Below are positions 27,495 to 33,302 of a DNA stretch of 33,302 nucleotides, piece by piece. Source of the DNA: Verrucomicrobiota bacterium (GTDB lineage: Bacteria; Verrucomicrobiota; Verrucomicrobiia; Opitutales; T3Sed10-336); NCBI GenBank assembly GCA_003565135.1, contig PXDC01000318.1, forward strand, positions 1-33,302, read 5' to 3'. Both the position numbers and the translations under genes were made by a program. How positions within the stretch are numbered: the stretch's first letter is position 1; every line of letters begins with the position of its first letter. The notes under the pieces were generated by a model, which ran no database searches, was not told the origin of the DNA, and saw only the letters and a list, made by a program, of their open reading frames with translations.

Positions 27495-28454
27495 TCATGG
27501 GCGATCGGAGTGAACGACCTCGCGGAAGATATCCTCGAGGCGATTTCGTCCCCCTTCGAGTGTTTCCACCTCGAGGCCGGCGTTTTGCAGGGCCAGCATG
27601 AGGCGTTTGACGGGGGCTTCCTCGCCGGCACGGTGGTGTGCGCTTTCGGGAAAGGTGATGCGGAGGCGGTCGGGCGCCGGGGTCTCCGGCACGTACTCCG
27701 CGAGTGCGTTCACCAGGTCCCGGGGGACGGTGCCGGAGAGTCGGACTTCGATCCAGCGTCTTCCGAAGGTACGCATCAGATTGTCGCGGGAATCGACCCG
27801 GAGGAGGCGTCCGCGGTTGATGATTCCGATCCGGTCGGCCAGGTTTTCGGCCTCTTCGAGGTAGTGCGTGGTGAGCACGATGGTGGTCCCGGCATCCCTG
27901 AGCCTCGAGATGTAGCTCCACAGTTCTTCGCGCAGATCGACGTCCACCCCCGCGGTCGGTTCATCCAGGAAAAGGAGGGCCGGCTGGTGCATGAGCGCTT
28001 TGCAGACCATGAGCCGGCGTTTCATGCCCCCGGAGAGCTTACGGGTATTGGCTTTGGCCTTGTCCGCGAGGGCGAAGGTCTCCAGCAGCCGGTCGCCGCG
28101 TTCCCGGTTTCCCCGGCTGCCGAAATACCCGCCCTGGTAACGCAGCGTCTCGGCGGTGGGAAAAAAACCGTCGAAATTGAGCTCCTGCGGCACGAGGCCC
28201 ACCAACTGGCGGGTGATTTGATAGTCGCGGCGCACGTCGTAGCCGGCGACGCGGATGTCGCCCTCGAAATTCGAAATCAACCCGGTGATACAGCCGATCA
28301 TGGTGGTTTTGCCCGCCCCGTTGACCCCGAGCAGAGCGAAGATCTCGCCCGGGCGAATGTCCAGGGAGACGCCATCGACCGCGGTGAGGTTGCCATACCG
28401 CTTGGACAGGTTGCGTATCGACAGCAGGTGGGATTGGGAATAAGGATCGGCCAT
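27495..28454 (-). CDS. ABC transporter ATP-binding protein
   Basis: Walker A GVNGAGKTT, signature KLSGGMKRRLMV, Walker B LLFLDEPTAGVD. Confidence 0.95.
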   Translation of the reverse strand: MADPYSQSHLLSIRNLSKRYGNLTAVDGVSLDIRPGEIFALLGVNGAGKTTMIGCITGLISNFEGDIRVAGYDVRRDYQITRQLVGLVPQELNFDGFFPTAETLRYQGGYFGSRGNRERGDRLLETFALADKAKANTRKLSGGMKRRLMVCKALMHQPALLFLDEPTAGVDVDLREELWSYISRLRDAGTTIVLTTHYLEEAENLADRIGIINRGRLLRVDSRDNLMRTFGRRWIEVRLSGTVPRDLVNALAEYVPETPAPDRLRITFPESAHHRAGEEAPVKRLMLALQNAGLEVETLEGGRNRLEDIFREVVHSDRP

Positions 28455-28660
28455 GAATGATTGCCGCGGTTCACGCGGCCTGACTGCGGCTTTGGCGTTG
28501 AGGATTATCGAAAGTCGGCTTTGAATTTGAATTGGCGCACGGTCCGGGCGGTCGAATCCGGTTTCGGCCGGCAGGGCTCGGTCCGGGCCGGGGATACCGC
28601 GCCCGGAACGGTCGTTGTTTCGGCCTGCATGACGAATCCGAAAATCCTAGTTTAACCGAT

Positions 28661-30682
28661 TTGAAACGCAAGAATTCCCAGGGTTTATCACCCAACGCCC
28701 TCTGGCAGAAGCTCAATGACCCGTCGGCGCCGCTGGTGGAGCAGGTCTGGCCGGAGGAAAAAAAGCTCGGGTTCCTCGACGCCTTGCGGGAAATGGATGA
28801 CCGGGCGCACGACCGGATGGTCACCACCTTCCGTATTGCCCGCGAGTTCAACGAGGTCCCCATTCTCGCGGTGGCCGGCCCGATCAACGGGGGCAAATCT
28901 TCCCTGGTCGGATCGTTTCTCTCCGCCGCCGGCCGCGCCCGCGTTCCCATCGGCCTGGGCAGCCGGCAGGGTACCCAGCGATTTGTGCTCTGGATTCCCC
29001 GGGCGTGGCGCGACAACGCCGCGGTTTTCGACCGGTTGCACGAGTTCCTCGGCCTGGTCTTCGAGCAACCTCCGGAATGCCTGGCGGCCGACCCGGCCAC
29101 CGCCCGGGAGCAGTATGCCGATGTGAGCCGTTTTTCCAGCCCCCTGTTCGCGGTGGACGACCACCTGGATCGACATGGGATCGCCCTGCTCGATTGTCCC
29201 GATATGCAGCGCCTGCAGGAAAATGAGAGAGAAGGGGAGAACCTCCGGATGCAGGCGATCGCGAGGGCGGCGGAGATCTGCGCCGGGGTGGTGGTGGTCA
29301 CGCCGCGCTCGCAATTGGAGATTCGTGATCTCGCCGATCTCGTGCGCCAGAGGATTCCCGAGGCGGTGCGGATCTATGCCGTCAATCTGATGCGTCCGCC
29401 CGAACCGCCGGAGAACGTCCACGAGGAATTGCGCCGGGCGCTCAATACCAACGAAGCGATCCTCTGTTACGGGGCCTATGATTTTCTGGTGCCGTCCGGT
29501 TTCGGGTATTCGCCGGCGTGGGACGGGAACCGCGATCGGCCGGAAGGCGAGCGGATTCCCTGCTTCTTCCGGATCGATCCCGCGGCCGGCGCGAACCGGC
29601 CGGAACAAATCGGACCGGAGCGTTCCATTCTCCGGCTGGCCGACCAGGTGCGCCCGGCCGTCATGGGCCAGAAGCGGCAGCGCGAACTCATCGGCGACCT
29701 GATCGGGCAGGCCCGGCGGAACCTGGCGGCATTGACCTCCCGGGCGGAGACGGATCGCGCCCGGTTGAGGCGGGCGGCGGAGGAGCTGTATGCCGCCGCC
29801 CACGACCTGATGCACGATCGGGACGGCCGCCTGCGCCTCAAGATGGATCCCGAGATCGTGCTGAGTTTCAAGGAAAGCATGGAGCGGACGGCTCCCCTGC
29901 ACCTGAAGCCGGTGATGGCCTTGCGCCGGCGAGTGGTGGAACGGGCGGCCGAGGTGGTCCGGCAGGGAAGGGAGGCGATCGCCCGGGCGGTTCCCTGGAT
30001 CCGGGCGCACGGCCGGTACCGGGTCCTGCAGAAGCGCCTGCGGAAACAACTCATCCAGGTTGCCGATATCGAAAAGCTCCTGTACCGGTGGGCGGTGGCG
30101 ACGCGGGAAGCGCCTCCGGACCGCTCCTGGAACGAAGAGGCGCGCGGAATCCTCGAGCGCTACCGCAGCGAGGAACGCACCAATATGAGCCGCGACGAAT
30201 GGGATGCGATCGCCCGCCGGATCTGGCGCAACACGAGCAAACTCAAGGCGACGGTCCATATTTTCGGATCGTTCTTCGTCGGCCTGGCCGCGGTGATCCT
30301 GATCCCGTTTGACGGCGGGGCCTCCGTCCTGGGGATTACCGCCCTGGAGCTCCTCGGGGTCCTCGGGTTCAGCGGATTGCTGGCCGCCGGGACCCTTCGC
30401 ATGCTCGATCGGGAATTGAACGAAAAGGTCGGGTACCGCCAGTTCAGTAATTTTGTCACCCTTGCCGCCGATCACATCGGTTTGCCGAGAAGTGTCGTGG
30501 AGGAGCTTCTGCGGGAGAAAGGGCTTTTCAATCCCTCCGTAAAATCGCATCTTCCCCAAAGGTGTTTCGGTATTTCCGATGCCGGCTGGCGCCTTTACCG
30601 GATCGATCCGGCGGCGGCGAAAGAGCTCGGCCGTTACCTGGAACGATGGGAGAAGGAAAACCATGCCCTCGAAATTGCTTGA
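28661..30682 (+). CDS. Large dynamin-like P-loop GTPase with C-terminal TM hairpin (partner 1)
   Basis: ORF 28532..30682; start uncertain (TTG 28661 chosen). G1 GPINGGKSS, G2-like GTQRF, G3-like LLDCPD, hydrophobic hairpin VHIFGSFFVGLAAVILIPF...LELLGVLGFSGLLAAG. Confidence 0.7.
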   Translation: MKRKNSQGLSPNALWQKLNDPSAPLVEQVWPEEKKLGFLDALREMDDRAHDRMVTTFRIAREFNEVPILAVAGPINGGKSSLVGSFLSAAGRARVPIGLGSRQGTQRFVLWIPRAWRDNAAVFDRLHEFLGLVFEQPPECLAADPATAREQYADVSRFSSPLFAVDDHLDRHGIALLDCPDMQRLQENEREGENLRMQAIARAAEICAGVVVVTPRSQLEIRDLADLVRQRIPEAVRIYAVNLMRPPEPPENVHEELRRALNTNEAILCYGAYDFLVPSGFGYSPAWDGNRDRPEGERIPCFFRIDPAAGANRPEQIGPERSILRLADQVRPAVMGQKRQRELIGDLIGQARRNLAALTSRAETDRARLRRAAEELYAAAHDLMHDRDGRLRLKMDPEIVLSFKESMERTAPLHLKPVMALRRRVVERAAEVVRQGREAIARAVPWIRAHGRYRVLQKRLRKQLIQVADIEKLLYRWAVATREAPPDRSWNEEARGILERYRSEERTNMSRDEWDAIARRIWRNTSKLKATVHIFGSFFVGLAAVILIPFDGGASVLGITALELLGVLGFSGLLAAGTLRMLDRELNEKVGYRQFSNFVTLAADHIGLPRSVVEELLREKGLFNPSVKSHLPQRCFGISDAGWRLYRIDPAAAKELGRYLERWEKENHALEIA

Positions 30683-32462
30683 ATCCTGTTTGACCCTGGC
30701 CGACACCGTGGAGCACCAGGCCGGGGTGCTCGGTCTGGTGCGCAACGGCGACGCCGAGTTGGTCCGGTTGTGCCATGAATTCCGGCGTTCCTGCCGGGAG
30801 ATTGCCGGGAACCGGGGGATCGAGCGCATCACGCTCGCCTTTACCGGACCGAAGAATTCCGGCAAGACCTGTTTGCTGTCTCAGTTCGTGCGGGCCGAAG
30901 GCGTGCGCAAGCGCTTGCGGGTGGGGTACGCCCGGGCGGAGGCGACGGAAAAGACCACGTGGGTCGGGCCGGAGCCTCCGGCCGACTTGCGGCCGGAGTA
31001 CGAGGCCCATATCCATTGCTCCGAAAACGAGATGGAGGCGATCGGGTTTCCCTACACCCTGGTCGACGTCCCGGGATTGAACGAGGCGGACGAAGGGCGG
31101 GCGAAGGCGGCGCGCCGGGCGTTGGACAATGCCCTGATCAAGGTCTTTGTCGTCGCCCAGCGGGAAATGGAGGATAAAGCCGTTTTTCAATACCTTTCCC
31201 GGGCCGATGGCTCCCTGATTCTGCCGGTGATCAATTTCGTGCGCGAGGAACCGTCAAGCGGGGACGTGGAGGGATTCCGCGAACGGCTGCGGACCTTTGT
31301 CCCGCACGCTGAAGTGATGTCGCCGGTTTTGATCCCGGATCTCGGCCTGAGCGGCGACGGGGACGATTCGCGGGCGGTGTCGTCGTCTCCGGAAATGGCG
31401 GTTTCGCTGCGGAAGGCGATCGGGGAAGCGGCGGGTTTCAGCCGGATGGGGGACGTCCCCCGTTCCCAGTTGTTGCAGACGTTGCGGCGGTTTCAGGAAG
31501 AGGTGTCCGCGCTGGTAACGGCGCAGCTTCCCGCCAGCCGGCGGGCCCTGGACGCTCTCCGGGAATTCGAACGCAGTCTGCCGAGGGAAACCCTGGGCCA
31601 CCTCCTCGAACCGGAATCGGTGTTTCGGGCCGGCGTCCGGCAGCGGCTGCGAACGGTTTTCCTGCAGCGAACGCCTTATGCGTTCTTTCCCTGGCGCCTG
31701 GTGCTGGTTCTGGCCAACCTGCTCCACGGAGCTTTGGAACGGGTTCCGCTGGCCCTGATGGGGAGCGTCCCGTCGTTCGTTTCCAGTGCGTTTGCCGCAG
31801 CCAGGAATCTCCGCGATGCGCGGCGGTTTTCACAAGGTGTTCAGGGAGGCATACGCGATTACGTCGAAAGCGCGGTGAAGGAGAAGATCACCCCCGGAAT
31901 GCGGGATCTCGAGTTTGCCCTGAACCGGGAATTGGGTACGGAAGCGGAATCCTCCGCCGGGCGTTCGGAGGAACTTGAGGTTACGGTGACGGGCCTGGAA
32001 AACCTGCAGGCCCGTTCGTCCGGCATCTTTCAGCGCGCGGTGGAAACCTGGGCGCCGTCCCGGCCGGCGGCAATCCTGTACGGGTTGTGCGGGTTTCTCA
32101 TTTTCTGGGGCTTTTTCGCCTGGCCGGTTTACGGACTTTACCTCGATTTTTTCCAGGCCGTTCGCGATACGATCGCCGGCGGCGAGGGCGTTTCGGGGAA
32201 CTTTCCCGCCGCTCCGTTCGGGATGCTGGGGACCAGTCTGCTTCTCGCGTTGCTGCCGATGGGCTTTTTTATGCTGGTGACCCTGTCCGTCCTGGTCCGG
32301 CCGGGCCGGGTCACGGAATGTGTCGATGAGATTCGGCGGGAGCACGACGAGGCCGTTGCCGAACTGGTTCAATCCGGATTGCTGACGGTCAAGGTGGAAC
32401 AGCCCCGCCTCGATGCCTGCATGTATTTGATCAACCTTCCCTCGGAAAGAATCGACGGCTGA
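30663..32462 (+). CDS. Large dynamin-like P-loop GTPase with C-terminal TM segments (partner 2)
   Basis: ATG 30663; overlaps partner 1 by 20 bp. G1 GPKNSGKT, G3 LVDVPGLNEAD, two TM helices near C-terminus (ILYGLCGFLIFWGFFAWPVYGLYL; MLGTSLLLALLPMGFFMLVTLSVLV). Confidence 0.75.
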   Translation: MPSKLLESCLTLADTVEHQAGVLGLVRNGDAELVRLCHEFRRSCREIAGNRGIERITLAFTGPKNSGKTCLLSQFVRAEGVRKRLRVGYARAEATEKTTWVGPEPPADLRPEYEAHIHCSENEMEAIGFPYTLVDVPGLNEADEGRAKAARRALDNALIKVFVVAQREMEDKAVFQYLSRADGSLILPVINFVREEPSSGDVEGFRERLRTFVPHAEVMSPVLIPDLGLSGDGDDSRAVSSSPEMAVSLRKAIGEAAGFSRMGDVPRSQLLQTLRRFQEEVSALVTAQLPASRRALDALREFERSLPRETLGHLLEPESVFRAGVRQRLRTVFLQRTPYAFFPWRLVLVLANLLHGALERVPLALMGSVPSFVSSAFAAARNLRDARRFSQGVQGGIRDYVESAVKEKITPGMRDLEFALNRELGTEAESSAGRSEELEVTVTGLENLQARSSGIFQRAVETWAPSRPAAILYGLCGFLIFWGFFAWPVYGLYLDFFQAVRDTIAGGEGVSGNFPAAPFGMLGTSLLLALLPMGFFMLVTLSVLVRPGRVTECVDEIRREHDEAVAELVQSGLLTVKVEQPRLDACMYLINLPSERIDG

Positions 32463-32491
32463 CTCGGCCGACCGGCGGCTTCAGACAAGAA

Positions 32492-32526
32492 AAAAGCGGG
32501 TGCCGGAATCCGGCACCCGCTTTTGC
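32492..32526. terminator. Bidirectional Rho-independent terminator
   Basis: Near-perfect palindrome AAAAAGCGGGTGCCGGAATCCGGCACCCGCTTTTT between convergent genes. Confidence 0.92.
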
Positions 32527-32543
32527 ATAGATCTGTCGTCGGA

Positions 32544-32747
32544 TCAGGATTTGTCGCCGTCGCCTTTGCCGCCGCAGGAACCTCCGTTGCAGCCGCCGGC
32601 GGCCACGTCGAAGGAGGCGGGTGAGTAGGCTTCGGACTTATCCCGGTCACAGCCTCCCTTGTCCCCGCAACCGCCGCCCGCGAGGGCGATGGAGGAAAAG
32701 GAAGCGACGGCGAGAATGGCAAAGAATGCAGTAGTTTTTTTAATCAT
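32544..32747 (-). CDS. Small secreted Cys/Gly-rich peptide
   Basis: MIKKTTAFFAILAVASFSSIALAGGGCGDKGGCDRDKSEAYSPASFDVAAGGCNGGSCGGKGDGDKS; signal peptide, 4 Cys; good -35/-10 upstream and terminator downstream. Confidence 0.75.
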   Translation of the reverse strand: MIKKTTAFFAILAVASFSSIALAGGGCGDKGGCDRDKSEAYSPASFDVAAGGCNGGSCGGKGDGDKS

Positions 32748-32755
32748 AGGCCTCT

Positions 32756-32783
32756 AAAATACTAACCTTGGCCTCGCTGTCAA
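32756..32783 (-). promoter_or_regulatory. Candidate sigma70 promoter of Cys/Gly-rich peptide gene
   Basis: On minus strand TTGACA (32783-32778), 16-nt spacer, TATTTT (32761-32756). Confidence 0.65.
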
Positions 32784-32800
32784 CCCGATCGCCCTTTTTG

Positions 32801-32932
32801 CCCTAATATGGCAAACGCGTTCTGGCAAAGGATATGTAAGGTTTTTGTTTCCATGAGGTTTTGAAATTTTGCAGCAATTTTCCAAACCTCATTCCCAATG
32901 GAGTTTGCCGGAACGCGTTGGCAACATCAGGG
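32801..32932. repeat. Nested imperfect inverted repeat
   Basis: Arms ccctaatatggcaaacgcgttctggcaa (32801-32828) and ttgccggaacgcgttggcaacatcaggg (32905-32932), 23/28 complementary; inner pair gaggttttgaaat/attttccaaacctc (32855-32890). Confidence 0.75.
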
Positions 32933-32991
32933 TTTACTCCGAAAAGGCTGCCGGCGGGGGCGGAGCGGGATGCGGTCCCCTGAGTCCACGT

Positions 32992-33302
32992 TTATTTTGT
33001 TGGCAACGGGCTGTTTGCGGATCTCATCGCCGCGTTTTTCCGGGTGCGGGAGCCGGCGGTCCGGGCGTCGCCGTTCCCGGTGAGAAAGGGGCGCGTGGGG
33101 CTCGCGGGGCATTGGGAAAGCCCGGACACGGGACCCTGAAAAAGCACCCGGCCTCCGAGGTCGCCCCCTTCGGGCCCGATTTCGACGAGGTAATCGGCCT
33201 CCTCCAGGAGGTCGGTATTGTGTTCGATGACGATGACCGTGTGCCCCTGGTCGACCAGGCGGTGCAGGAGGTGGATCAGGTTTTCACAGTCGCTGAAATG
33301 AA
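32992..33302 (-). CDS. uvrA: Excinuclease ABC subunit A, C-terminal fragment
   Basis: Minus-strand translation HFSDCENLIHLLHRLVDQGHTVIVIEHNTDLLEEADYLVEIGPEGGDLGGRVLFQGP...; stop TAA at 32994-32992; truncated by window. Confidence 0.88.
   Translation of the reverse strand, partial: HFSDCENLIHLLHRLVDQGHTVIVIEHNTDLLEEADYLVEIGPEGGDLGGRVLFQGPVSGLSQCPASPTRPFLTGNGDARTAGSRTRKNAAMRSANSPLPTK

Noticed and set aside
29518-30312. 264-aa plus ORF inside GTPase partner 1
   Set aside because: Out-of-frame, Gly/Arg/Pro-rich; no evidence for dual coding.
28688-30865. 725-aa minus-strand ORF antisense to the GTPase genes
   Set aside because: High-GC shadow ORF; composition (Pro/Arg/His-rich) and lack of domains contrast with the sense strand's clear GTPase motifs.
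1-33302. CRISPR arrays, transposons, prophage or classical defence cassettes
   Set aside because: No regularly spaced repeats, transposase, integrase or known defence domains seen on either strand.

Overview
High-GC bacterial chromosome segment, mostly housekeeping. Gene content (FloA/NfeD, YidC operon, a PilM/N/O/Q-like locus resembling the Akkermansia Amuc_1098-1102 region) is compatible with the PVC/Verrucomicrobiota group, but this taxonomic guess is inference. From left to right: 3' end of a zinc-ribbon protein gene, RNase P RNA (rnpB), rpsT, an RluA-type pseudouridine synthase, an unlisted 31-aa very basic COX24/bS22-like mini-gene, a TraB/GumN protein (-), a PilM-PilN-PilO-small protein-secretin-repeat protein locus, a CPBP protease (-), a polyprenyl synthase, fumC, yjbQ, a Bax-inhibitor-1 protein (-), nfeD-nfeD-floA, rpmH-rnpA-yidD-yidC-yebC, metX-metW, a PHP protein, a TIM-barrel epimerase (-), a Tat-type metallophosphoesterase, an ABC-2 exporter (-), a coupled pair of large membrane-anchored dynamin-like P-loop GTPases, a small secreted Cys/Gly-rich peptide (-), and the 3' end of uvrA (-). 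Best candidates for undescribed biology: the overlapping GTPase pair (28.5-32.5 kb) with matching atypical G4 motifs; the secretin locus with a novel helical repeat module shared by the secretin N-terminus and the next gene; the Cys/Gly-rich secreted peptide with a near-leaderless promoter; and a ~130-bp nested inverted repeat with paired AACGCGTT cores at 32.80-32.93 kb. No CRISPR array, transposase or phage gene was seen.
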